The notes under the pieces: model-generated
Database searches by the model: none
What the model was told of the DNA's origin: nothing
What the model saw: only the letters and a program-made list of their open reading frames with translations
Program-made: the position numbers and the translations under genes
Assembly (NCBI GenBank): GCA_027596195.1
Contig: JADGJG010000969.1
Span: 1 to 10,348 of the forward strand
Direction of reading: 5' to 3'
Length of the DNA stretch: 10,348 nt
Origin: Podochytrium sp. JEL0797
Lineage: Eukaryota > Chytridiomycota > Chytridiomycetes > Chytridiales > Chytriomycetaceae
In this document: in pieces, positions 1 to 7,436 of the stretch
Numbering within the stretch: position 1 is the stretch's first letter
Layout: the number at the start of each line of letters is the position of its first letter

Positions 1-954
1 GGGATCGCTGTGGAGGGTTGTACGGATGCTGCTCGTTCGGCTGCTGACATTGTCTTGCTCGCTGCCGGTCTCTCTACCATCGTGGACGGAATCAAGTGCT
101 CGCGTGCCATTTTCCAGAGAATGAGATCCTACGCGCTCTACCGTATTGCCTCCACCATCCACTTCTTGCTGTTCTTCTTCCTCTCCATCTGCACCTACGG
201 TTTCTCTCTCCCACCCAGACTCATCCTCATGATTGCCGTCCTCAACGATGTCGCCACCCTCGTCATTTCCGTCGACAACGCCCAGATCTCCCAGCGTCCC
301 GACAAATGGCGTCTCGGCCAACTCATCACCATGTCGTTTGTTCTCGGGTTCCTCCTCATGTTGATCTCCTGGGCTCACTTCTTTGTCGGCCACTACGCGT
401 TCGGACTCACGACTGTCGATTACAAGGACGACCCCACCGTTCCCAACGCGGGAGTCCTCCAGACTATCATGTACCTCCAAATCTCCTCCTGCCCACACTT
501 TGTCATCTTCTCGACGCGTCTCCCTGGATACTTTTACGAAAACGCGCCATCGTGGACCTTCATTATTGCGGTTGCCGGAACCCAAGTGATTGCCATGTTC
601 ATGGCCATGTTTGGAGTCCGCGAACTCGACGCGACCGCCATCGGATGGAAATGGGCGTGTGCTGTCATTGCCATCTCCACCCTCATGTTCATGCTTCTCG
701 ATATTGTCAAGGTGTGGATGTTCCGCATCTGGTCCTTTGAGTTGACGGTCAAGCTGTTCCCTACCGCGTCGCGTAAGGCTGAGTTGGAGACGCGGGTGGC
801 CAAGAAAGTGGTCAAGACGCGCGTGTATGCCAATATTGAAAAGTTGAGAAAGGTGTATTACATGTCGATGGCGACGGTTGCGTGGCGGAAGGCTGCGGAG
901 CAGAGCAAGAAGAGGGTCAAGGCGACCAACTCGACTGCCACGCTGGATATGTAG
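1..954 (+). CDS. PMA1: Plasma-membrane H+-ATPase (P3A), C-terminal 317 residues, 5' truncated
   Basis: This is the end of a P-type proton pump that exports H+ with ATP hydrolysis and energises the plasma membrane. The frame is open from base 1 to a TAG stop, so the start and about two thirds of the protein lie outside the window. The fragment opens with GIAVEGCTDAARSAADIVLL, the conserved tail of the P domain (the GDGVND motif would lie just upstream). Six hydrophobic segments follow at about residues 44-67, 73-91, 106-132, 150-170, 184-206 and 215-241, matching M5-M10. M6 carries LNDVATL, with Asp83 at the position of the membrane Asp conserved in plant and fungal pumps. A basic tail of about 76 residues ends in NSTATLDM and would be the regulatory domain. 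No intron is seen. The family call is secure. The symbol is the family name, because a second copy begins at 9710. Confidence 0.95.
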   Translation, partial: GIAVEGCTDAARSAADIVLLAAGLSTIVDGIKCSRAIFQRMRSYALYRIASTIHFLLFFFLSICTYGFSLPPRLILMIAVLNDVATLVISVDNAQISQRPDKWRLGQLITMSFVLGFLLMLISWAHFFVGHYAFGLTTVDYKDDPTVPNAGVLQTIMYLQISSCPHFVIFSTRLPGYFYENAPSWTFIIAVAGTQVIAMFMAMFGVRELDATAIGWKWACAVIAISTLMFMLLDIVKVWMFRIWSFELTVKLFPTASRKAELETRVAKKVVKTRVYANIEKLRKVYYMSMATVAWRKAAEQSKKRVKATNSTATLDM

Positions 955-971
955 ATTTTAAACTTAATTTC

Positions 972-977
972 AATAAT
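972..977 (+). terminator. Possible poly(A) signal of the first H+-ATPase gene
   Basis: AATAAT, a one-base variant of AATAAA, lies 18 bp after the TAG stop in an AT-rich stretch. It is the best candidate for 3'-end formation, but short AT-rich words occur by chance here. Confidence 0.35.
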
Positions 978-1418
978 ATATCATCCTTTGCATTTACTTT
1001 GATATCGCTATTTGTTGATTTAAAGTGGATTTTTTGGGTTTGAGGTGGTTAATGATATGCAACCACTTGAACACTGGATAATTGTGAAAGTGGAGAAAAC
1101 GGTCTCGTGGCGCCTAAACATTTTGTGATAATCGGGGTCGAGATTCCGAACGCGACTATTGCGACGTGAGAAATGTTTGCAACGATTGCCATTCGTCGCG
1201 TTTCTCTCATCTATCTACACCCGATGCATGATTGATTCATCTGTCCGATTTTCGTGCCTCTTATTCCAAGAATTGCCGCGTCACCCACTTTGAACTATCA
1301 GGAAGATGAGAGAAAACTTGGTTCACTCCGCGAGCATCCGTGACTATACCCAATTTCAATCAACCGATGGGACCTACGTGAGTGTTACTTTTGCCTTGCG
1401 CGCGCTAAACCCGCCTTC
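978..1418. other. Intergenic stretch, no gene seen
   Basis: The stretch is AT-rich near the pump gene and more mixed towards 1400. I find no open frame with protein-like content on either strand, no tRNA-like arms and no notable repeat. Confidence 0.6.
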
Positions 1419-2254
1419 ATGTCCACCCCCGCGTCTTCTAACCCCACCCACCCACCCTCCTCTGTGACAACTGCAACGACGGAGGTGTTATTTCAAGTAC
1501 GGATGTCGGGGAACCAGCCACTCCTACAGATGCAATGGGCACCAACGAGCCCCTCGTTCCAACCCCCACTCCCGCGTTAGGTGGTTCCCTATCCACAACA
1601 GCAACCGATTCTCAACTCGAACCGCGTTCGCTCCCAAAAGCTGCCGTGTTTGGTGCCGCTGTCAGTCCAAACTCCTCTTACTCCTCGCGGTGTTGATCCT
1701 TATCCTCAGCCGCCACGTCCGCCTCCAACAAGCTTCAAATTCCTCCCACCTCATCAACCCAGTCCTCGGAAAGAGAGCAAGCCCCCACCGAGGCCTTGGG
1801 AACGACAACCCGCAGGTTCAAGGTCGTTTGCCGCTCCATCTCGCGCGAGAACCTCTTCGCCATTTCACCCACCCAAAAGGCCAAATCAGTTCTACCACCA
1901 TGTCTCTTAAAGCGGACCCAAAGTCTCAACACGACCACCAAGATCCTTTCCACGCCCTGCCCCCCTCTCCAACCCTGGCTCCAATACATCGTCCCCGCAA
2001 CGCATAGTCGCCAAAATTTCAATCCCACCTCCACACAGTGATGGTTCAACAACCGGCACTTCCGGACCCTGAGAGATCTTGCGCGAATCCACGTTTATGG
2101 GATCACCGCGGAGGATTCGTTGGGTGACAGAAGCTCATCAGGGGTCGGTTCACCGAGGTTTCATCCGGTTGCGTTGAACGGGTCTCGAAAGAATCCAATC
2201 TCGTTTCAGTGCGCGGAGCGTCGAGGAAACCGCCTGCCCTCCGTTGAATACTGA
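1419..2254 (+). pseudogene. Candidate decayed gene for a Ser/Thr/Pro-rich protein
   Basis: No intact gene is present, yet one frame is unusually protein-like. It is open over 1442-1693, 1697-2038 and 2042-2251, broken only by TGA at 1694, 2039 and 2252. It reads fragments such as LGGSLSTTATDSQLEP, TSSTQSSEREQAPTEALG, RRFKVVCRSISRENLF and DSLGDRSSSGVGSPRFHP. A second frame is open over 1911-2069 and reads KISIPPPHSDGSTTGTSGP, as if the reading shifts frame near 1910 and returns near 2090. An ATG at 1419 begins MSTPASSNPTHPPSS in a third frame. This looks like a disordered low-complexity protein with at least one nonsense change and two or three frameshifts. Alternatives are an expressed gene with introns I cannot place, or chance reading of C-rich DNA, which gives Ser/Thr/Pro in several frames. 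I do not recognise the protein. Confidence 0.35.
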
Positions 2255-2743
2255 AAATTTTCTTTCCTTTCTATCATATAGGAGTATTCGAAGGAGAGGA
2301 CGATGATGGAGAAAAGGCGGGGCCGAATATTCCAAATTTTTTCCAGCTTCTTGACGAAGGAACGGGACGGGACGGGTGGAGGGGAAATCTGATTCCGGCG
2401 TTTCCTCAATTGAAGGGGTTGTGTTAAGTGGGCATTTAATCATGAACGCGTGCGATTTGAAGAGAGAGAGGCAGGCGGGCGCCGCGAGTCACCTTTTTAG
2501 TTTGCACAAAAAACAAGAGAATAATAGTGTGATTTCGCGATTTCCCGCATGTGCAAGCAGAATTCAACCTTGTGTGTCCTTTCCGTTTCAGTGACGGGTT
2601 TATCCCTCTCGCGAACCTTAGTAATGCCAGGGGGAGGGAAGGCGTGATGAATATGGATGACTGACAATGGGGGCTGATTTCGAACTTTCCCCTTCTTTCT
2701 CCATCACGTAAGCTATTTTTTCTCCTCCGCAGGTGAATAATCG
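2255..2743. other. Intergenic stretch upstream of the first Rcf2-like gene
   Basis: No gene is supported. One + frame is open over 2284-2424 (TAA at 2425) and reads VFEGEDDDGEKAGPNIPNFF near its start. It could be a last remnant of the decayed coding sequence upstream, with ATAG at 2278-2281 as a possible old acceptor, but this is weak. The remainder holds a short GA run near 2461-2472 and nothing else I can name. Confidence 0.4.
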
Positions 2744-2777
2744 ATTGGGTGACTCATGCTGACGAAATTGTATATAT
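2744..2777 (+). promoter_or_regulatory. Compact promoter: CCAAT box, bZIP site and TATA box
   Basis: Three consensus words are packed upstream of the ATG at 2844. ATTGG (a CCAAT box on the other strand) is at 2744-2748, TGACTCA (the Gcn4/AP-1 consensus) at 2750-2756, and TATATAT at 2771-2777, 67 bp before the ATG. CCAAT boxes bind the HAP/NF-Y complex, a known fungal regulator of respiratory genes, which suits the gene downstream. Function is inferred from the words and their spacing only. Confidence 0.5.
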
Positions 2778-2843
2778 GGCAGAAGTTATCACCACGAAAC
2801 GCCCAAAGAAAACACCTTCCAAAAAGCCGAAGAATACCCAAAA

Positions 2844-3660
2844 ATGAGTTCGTCAATGTCACACGTTTCTGACCACATCGAGATGGGAGACAAGGTGCGA
2901 TATCCATCCTCTCTTCCTGCGTGATCCACACCCCCACAGCCGAAGCTTCCTTTTCTCATTCTCTTCTCCTATTTTACAGATGGAAGCTCACCGCAAGCGC
3001 AGGGAAGAGAAGGATGCCATCATGTCCAAGGTGTTGCTTGAAAGTTGCAAAACGGGAGTTGTGATTGGAGCTGCTGCTGTGCTCGCCAGTTACGGAGCAT
3101 ACCGCTTCATCCCCGCTTACCGACGCATCACTGTTCCCTTCAGAGTGAGTTCTTCGTTTTTTTCCCTCCTTGTAAACCTCCAGTAAACCTCTCTTTGGGG
3201 GCTATCATTCATTACTAATTCTCTTTTTTCTTCTTCCGCCCAGGTCTCCCTCGTCCTCGCCGCCACCACAGCCGGCTTCTTCACCGAATCCGACCGCGCC
3301 GCCATGCGTGCCGACCGCGAATTTGCGCAACAATTCTCCATCTCGCGCACAGACGACCGCCTGCCCATGGAACAAACCTCATGGGAAGACTGGAAGCTCG
3401 CTGCGTTCCAAAACAGATTCACGCTCCTCACCTACTCGTACCTCGGAATCGTGGGATCCACGCTCGTGTACAACTTTGGCAGGAAGGATATTTTCCTGAG
3501 TCAAAAGTTCATCAATGCGCGTATCGTTGGACAGTTTAGTGCTGTTGCGGGGATTCTGTTGATTGGAGCGGCGGCTGTGGGCAACAAGCCTGAGCAGAAG
3601 GTGGACCCGTATTACGAGCGTATTGTGAACGGAGACGCGCCCAAGCAGGCAACAGCATGA
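2844..3660 (+). CDS. RCF2: Rcf2-like HIG1-family respiratory supercomplex factor, copy 1 (210 aa)
   Basis: Exons are 2844-2894, 2980-3144 and 3244-3660, with GT-AG phase-0 introns of 85 and 99 bp. The paralogue at 3802 reads straight through the first junction (DMPSKMEAHR against EMGDK|MEAHR), which supports the splice and the upstream ATG. Yeast Rcf2 is a mitochondrial inner-membrane protein that associates with cytochrome c oxidase and III-IV supercomplexes. Shared features from N to C are EAHR near the start (residues 19-22), a glycine-rich helix at about 43-61, a basic YRFIPAYRR link, a helix at about 71-88, a hydrophilic loop, then helices at about 131-149 and 167-184. Before the last helix, Q159, N163, R165 and Q169 fit a HIG1 type-2 QRRQ-like spacing, Q-x3-N-x-R-x3-Q. 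Length agrees with Rcf2 (about 224 aa in yeast). No cleavable presequence is seen. Assignment rests on remembered family patterns. Confidence 0.78.
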
Positions 3661-3744
3661 TAGACTTTGTTGTGTGCGTTGTTGATCTCATTTTCTTGTT
3701 CTAATAATATTCTTATTTTTTTCTCTCTCCTCTTTCATTTGGTT

Positions 3745-3754
3745 CCAAAATTGG
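3745..3754. promoter_or_regulatory. CArG-box-like site upstream of the second Rcf2-like gene
   Basis: CCAAAATTGG fits CC(A/T)6GG, the site of SRF/Mcm1-type MADS factors, and is framed as TTCCAA-AA-TTGGAA. It lies 47 bp before the ATG at 3802. No TATA box is visible in this 141-bp gap, which has a run of eleven A's instead. Confidence 0.3.
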
Positions 3755-3801
3755 AAAAAAAAAAACTTCCCCCGACCACAACCCATCATCACAACTTTAC
3801 A

Positions 3802-4550
3802 ATGAGCGTTTCAATGAGCCACATTTCGGATCACGTCGACATGCCATCGAAGATGGAGGCACATCGTCGTCGCCGCGAGGAAAAGGACAAGATCATGGAG
3901 AAGGTGGATAATTGATTGGTCGGTTTCATCTCATCACTCTTATCTCGCACAGGTCATGGTCGACGGAGCCAAGATGGGCGCAGTGATTGGTGCCGGTGCC
4001 GTGCTGGCCTCGCTCGGTGCACAGCGCTTTATCCCCGCGTATCGCCGCCTGACGCTTCCGTTCCGCGTGAGTTGAATCACATTTTTTTGTGACCAATCAC
4101 GCTTACGTCAAAACATAGGTGTCCCTCGTCCTCGCTGCCACCACCGCCGGATTCTTTACGGAAACGGACCGCGCCGCGATGCGTGCCGATCGCGCGTTTG
4201 CGCAAGAGTTCTCCATTTCCTCTCACGGCGAGGCGAATATTCCGCAGGACGAGTCCATCAAGGACTGGACACGTGAGTCGCTTAAACAAGCTGCCTTCGC
4301 GAACCGCTTCTCGCTGCTCGGGTATGGATACGCGGGGGTTGTCGGGTCTACGCTCGTGTACAACTTTTCGAGACGAGATATTTTCTTGAGCCAAAAGTTC
4401 ATCAATGCGCGTATTGTGGGACAGTTTAGTGCCGTGGCGGGGATTCTATTGATTGGAGCGGCGGCGGCGGTGCCGGGAACCAAGGTGGAGGAGAAGCTCG
4501 ACCCGTATTACGAACGCATTGTGAATGGACCTGCTGAGGTGAAGAAGTAG
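3802..4550 (+). CDS. RCF2: Rcf2-like HIG1-family respiratory supercomplex factor, copy 2 (215 aa)
   Basis: Exons are 3802-3903, 3953-4066 and 4119-4550, with phase-0 introns of only 49 and 52 bp. The protein aligns end to end with copy 1: MSxSMSHxSDH at the N terminus, MEAHRRRREEKDKIMEK, the RFIPAYRRLTLPFR link, VSLVLAATTAGFFTE after the last intron, and a near-identical block IFLSQKFINARIVGQF before the final helix. The QRRQ-like motif is Q164, N168, R170, Q174. Four membrane helices are expected at about 43-61, 71-88, 136-154 and 172-189. Differences are a longer loop at about 107-128 and a Lys-rich C terminus (AEVKK). The last intron sits at the same codon as in copy 1, but the first lies 17 codons further in (after MEK). 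Both copies look intact. The role, modulating cytochrome oxidase and supercomplex assembly in the inner membrane, is inferred from the family. Confidence 0.78.
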
Positions 4551-4594
4551 AGTTGTGAGAGGGACGATTCTGCAAATTACTGTACTTTTATTTC

Positions 4595-4600
4595 AATAAA
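4595..4600 (+). terminator. Poly(A) signal of Rcf2-like copy 2
   Basis: A perfect AATAAA lies 44 bp after the TAG and is followed by a purine run (4598-4619). It sits only 77 bp before the TIM21 start, so the 3' end of this transcript and the 5' leader of the next nearly touch. Confidence 0.65.
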
Positions 4601-4676
4601 AGAAGAAGAAAGAGAAGAAATGTGGAGAAACCTGAGCGAGGATTTCGAGAAAACGCAAACCTCCCCAAAACCAACC

Positions 4677-5529
4677 ATGCAACGCTCTCTCCACACGCTC
4701 CGCACAGCAGCCCTGCATATCCCACCGCTCCATCGCGCCGCACTCCTCAGACCACATCGATGCTACGCAACCACACGGCTCGGCAAGATGGACATGGGCA
4801 GCAACAACAACAACCACTCCAACAAGTCCAAACAGGACCCACCTGCTGATCCCACTGCCTCTGCCTGGTCGCGCATGACTCTCGGCCAGAAAGTAGCGCA
4901 GTCCACAAAGAACACGGGATACCTGGGCGTGATCCTGGCGGGCGTGGGAGCCGGCGGTCTCGCGCTGTCGTATGTCGTTTTCGACTTTATCGAGGATTAC
5001 CAGGCCAACAAGCTGTTTGACGATGCGTTTGAGAAAGTCTCACACCATCCGCAGGTGTGTTGTGTGGGCGGAGAAGTCGCAGTTTTTGATAACCGGTTTT
5101 CTTACCCATTAGGTCGTGGATATTGTTGGATCGCCCATGAAGGGCCATGGCGGTATTGGCCCGCGCGGGGCACCTACAAATGTGAGGAGAACAATCTACA
5201 AAGACGATGCGGGTGGAGACAAGCAAGTGATCATGTATTTCATGCTCGAGGGTCCCAATGGGAAAGGGTCCGCGTACGTGAACCAAATGAAGGTGAGAGA
5301 GGGTTTAACTCCATTTGGATCGTGTTGGTATTCACTCTGTGTTTTTTCTTCTCTGGTGTAGAACCCGGACGGCGATTACGAATATCAAGTGTTGAGTGCA
5401 GACGTGCAACGTCATGGGCAACGCGTGGGAACGGCGAAACGCATATTTATCATTGACAACCGCATGAAGAGGCAGAGTCGGGGGCCGAGAAAGGGATGGT
5501 TTGCAAAGTCAATGTGGCAGAGAGAATGA
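4677..5529 (+). CDS. TIM21: Tim21, mitochondrial presequence translocase subunit (241 aa)
   Basis: Exons are 4677-5054, 5113-5292 and 5362-5529, with phase-0 GT-AG introns of 58 and 69 bp. Tim21 is a TIM23-complex subunit that binds Tom22 from the intermembrane space and links TIM23 to the respiratory chain. Residues 1-30 are an Arg-rich, acid-free presequence ending RCY|ATT, a classic R-3 MPP site (cleavage after Tyr30). After an Asn-rich linker and SAWSRMTLGQKVAQ, one membrane helix spans about 82-103. The intermembrane-space domain follows, with FDDAFEKVSHHPQVVDIVG, then PMKGHGG, an IMYFMLEGPNGKGSAYV strand, NPDGDYEYQVLSADVQ and the closing RIFIIDNR. I chose ATG 4677 over the in-frame ATG at 4620 because the upstream 19 residues are acidic and would spoil the presequence, and because 4620 lies just after the previous poly(A) signal. 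Confidence 0.92.
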
Positions 5530-5729
5530 AGGATGATTTGATTCCCCTGAAGCCAAAAGTAAACATTGTTTCCATTTCCTTGAACATTCACTCTGCTGTC
5601 AACGATAATCCCGCCCAAGATCGAAATCGTCCCACCAACCCGCTCCGTGTTTGTTTGTATCAAAACGCGAATACAAAACCCCCCCTCACCCACCCGTTTC
5701 AAACAAATCCACCTCACAAACACAACAAC

Positions 5730-5999
5730 ATGCACACCTTCTTCGCCCTCATCGCTCTCATCGCCACCGCAACTCACGCGCAGTCCCCAGCCTGCCTCAG
5801 TGACATGACCACCCTCCAAAACCTTGCCTCCGCTTGCGGGATTGACGTGAACGCCACTGCGAACCTCAGCGCAAAGCAACTCGCGTGTGCATGTAAGGCA
5901 AGAAATTTGCCGATTTTGTCGGCGGCAGTGATTGATTGCGGCAATGTGCCTGCGATTGTGGATGCAGTGAGCGCGTTGCTCCAAGAGTGCAAGCACTGA
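5730..5999 (+). CDS. Secreted protein with a single six-Cys module (89 aa)
   Basis: A small intronless gene. Residues 1-17 are a signal peptide (MHTFFALIALIATATHA|QSP). The mature part has six Cys, at 22, 36, 53, 55, 70 and 87, in the order C-x13-C-x16-C-x-C-x14-C-x16-C, enough for three disulfides. The stretch CACKARNLPILSAAVIDCG shares its N-L and D-C marks with both modules of the genes at 6681 and 7909. NAT (Asn41) and NLS (Asn45) are possible N-glycosylation sites. There is no C-terminal hydrophobic tail, so it should be released rather than anchored. No TATA box is seen upstream. I do not recognise the domain. CFEM has eight Cys and an Asp before CxC, and elicitins place their six Cys differently. 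Function is unknown. Confidence 0.85.
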   Translation: MHTFFALIALIATATHAQSPACLSDMTTLQNLASACGIDVNATANLSAKQLACACKARNLPILSAAVIDCGNVPAIVDAVSALLQECKH

Positions 6000-6038
6000 G
6001 CTTATTTCTTTCGTTTCTTTGTATCTTATATTTATCGA

Positions 6039-6044
6039 AATAAA
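6039..6044 (+). terminator. Poly(A) signal of the single-module gene
   Basis: A perfect AATAAA lies 39 bp after the TGA at 5999, with T-rich DNA downstream (6061-6087). Confidence 0.6.
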
Positions 6045-6480
6045 ACCACCGCATGTGGTCCTTTTTTTAAATTCTTCCTTTTTTTAGTTGAGGATCTTAT
6101 AAGTAGGTGTTTCTTGTGCCCTCCCCCCCCTTCCTCATAAAAAATACTCTTAATCTTCCCTAACCAACTGGGAATTTTTCACAAAGAAATTGACTCAACA
6201 AGTTCTTCTTGCCTTGAAAATTCGACGCTTCCGTTTTGGGGAGGTTCAAGTAAGTATACCAAATGGAAAAAAAGAAATGAAAAGGAAGAGAACGAGGGGT
6301 CTTTATGCCCTTGACGAGGGGATCATTTTGCTGAGGACACTCGCAGCAGCTTGTAAATTCGCTCTTGGTTGCGACAAACTCAGCCTGCGCAGGCTGGAAT
6401 GAAGGAAATGTGGGATACGAAAGACGAGGCTGTTCTGGGTTGACTTAAGTGAGCAGCATTAGTTTAGGCTTATTATAACC
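6045..6480. other. Intergenic stretch with a 16-bp palindrome
   Basis: No convincing gene. A frame open from a TTG at 6190 to 6402 lacks family resemblance and has no good start. The C-tract at 6122-6130 and the palindrome at 6381-6396 are the only structures noted. Confidence 0.5.
6381..6396. repeat. Perfect 16-bp palindrome
   Basis: CAGCCTGCGCAGGCTG equals its own reverse complement. It lies about 285 bp upstream of the two-module gene at 6681. It could bind a dimeric regulator; no function is shown. Confidence 0.6.
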
Positions 6481-6490
6481 TAATTACTAG

Positions 6491-6520
6491 AGATGCTGCC
6501 GCGCTCCCGCGGCGCCATCT
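6491..6520. repeat. GC-rich inverted repeat, 13-nt arms with a 4-nt loop
   Basis: AGATGCTGCCGCG and CGCGGCGCCATCT face each other around CTCC, pairing at 11 of 13 positions (mismatches in the middle of the arms). It stands out in AT-rich flanks and lies 161 bp before the ATG at 6681. It may be a regulator site or a hairpin. Confidence 0.55.
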
Positions 6521-6609
6521 CCATCACAATTCTGATGACAACCCCCCGTGTGCCTAGATCCCCATCTGGAAAATTGGGGGGCCCCTTTTCACACCCTTTT
6601 CATATCAGT

Positions 6610-6633
6610 CCAATCAAAAAAAAATTATAAATA
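6610..6633 (+). promoter_or_regulatory. CCAAT and TATA boxes of the first two-module gene
   Basis: CCAAT at 6610-6614 and TATAAATA at 6626-6633 lie 66 and 47 bp before the ATG at 6681. The leader after them contains a tandem CGGATTCA pair (6644-6659) and CACCACCCACTTTCATC (6658-6674), which recurs almost unchanged before the ATG at 7909. Confidence 0.6.
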
Positions 6634-6680
6634 GGACAATTTGCGGATTCACGGATTCACCACCCACTTTCATCTTCCAA

Positions 6681-7377
6681 ATGCACGCCTTCTTTGCCCT
6701 TGCCGCCCTCGTCGCCGCCACTGCCCATGCTCAATCCCCAGCATGTGTTGCGGACGCCACCGCCATGTCTGCGACGCTCGCATCGTGCGGTGTCGCAGCC
6801 ACAACCACGTCGTTGACAACTGCCCAAGAGACGTGCATGTGCAGCGCGTCCAACATGGCCGTGTATAAATCGACGGCAACTGACTGTTTGAGTGGTGGTC
6901 CCCAGTCGATTGCGGTGAGTGCTTTGGCGTTTTGATTCCGATCAATCTTGATTATTGTTGTGATACATCTTACTTAATTTTACTTCCAATCCCCTCTCCC
7001 AGCTCGCTCAAGCCGGCCTCCAACTCACAGCCCTCTGCGCCGTCGCCTCCCTCGCCCCCGCATGCAAGGCCGACATTGAGCCCCTCACCAACGTGTTTAC
7101 CGGCTGCAAAATCAGCTCAGACACTTCCTCCCCCTCAGAATTCACTCCCACCCAATGGTCCTGTGTGTGTAAACCCGCCAACTTGTCGGTCATCTCCAAA
7201 ACGGGCGTGGACTGCGGCCTCACGGGCGCGAGAGGAGCACCTATTGCGGAGATTCAGTCGCACTGCGGTGGAGCCATGGTTGCTCCTGTTGCTGACGTAC
7301 CAGCTCCCAAGAGCGGAGTCGCGTCTGTTTCGGTGACTTGCGCTGGAGTCGTGGTTGCTGCGGCCCTTTTGTTATGA
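6681..7377 (+). CDS. Secreted two-module six-Cys protein with GPI-like tail, copy 1 (202 aa)
   Basis: Exons are 6681-6914 and 7003-7377, with an 88-bp phase-0 intron (GTGAGT...CAG). Signal peptide residues are 1-17 (MHAFFALAALVAATAHA|QSP). Module 1 has Cys22, 36, 52, 54, 69, 90 (C-x13-C-x15-C-x-C-x14-C-x20-C) and module 2 has Cys99, 113, 132, 134, 149, 166 (C-x13-C-x18-C-x-C-x14-C-x16-C). Both keep Asn four and Leu/Met five residues after the second Cys of CxC, and Asp just before the fifth Cys. A linker (about 167-181) leads to a C-terminal tail from Ser182, GVASVSVTCAGVVVAAALLL, with no charge after it. This fits a GPI-anchor signal, with the omega site near 182-186. The intron falls between the fifth and sixth Cys of module 1, so it does not separate the modules. 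The protein is probably on the cell surface; function unknown. Confidence 0.88.
7096..7175 (+). repeat. 80-bp identical segment, copy 1 of 2
   Basis: These 80 bases in exon 2 (from TTTACCGGC to GTAAACC) are identical, silent sites included, to 8308-8387 in the neighbouring paralogue. The code covers the second Cys to the CxC motif of module 2. Confidence 0.9.
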
Positions 7378-7430
7378 TAAACTTGCCGCTTTTCACGCTG
7401 GCAAAAAGTTGTAGAGTTTAAAAGAGAAAA

Positions 7431-7436
7431 AATAAA
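7431..7436 (+). terminator. Poly(A) signal of two-module gene copy 1
   Basis: AATAAA lies 53 bp after the TGA, within an A-rich run followed by GTGTTTG. Confidence 0.6.

Noticed and set aside
1690..1709. GT...AG pair that would remove the TGA at 1694
   Set aside because: It would be a 20-bp intron, well below the 49-bp minimum of the well-supported introns in this window.
5412..5996. 194-codon open frame on the minus strand
   Set aside because: It is antisense to TIM21 exon 3 and the single-module gene, has no domain, and mirrors the codon bias of the genes on the + strand.
5790..5999. CFEM domain or elicitin identity for the six-Cys module
   Set aside because: CFEM has eight Cys with an Asp close before CxC, and elicitins lack the CxC and have different loops. 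The similarity is only in being small, secreted and Cys-rich.
6190..6402. 70-codon open frame on the plus strand
   Set aside because: It starts at TTG, contains a Lys-rich stretch from A-rich DNA, and has no promoter, splice or family support.
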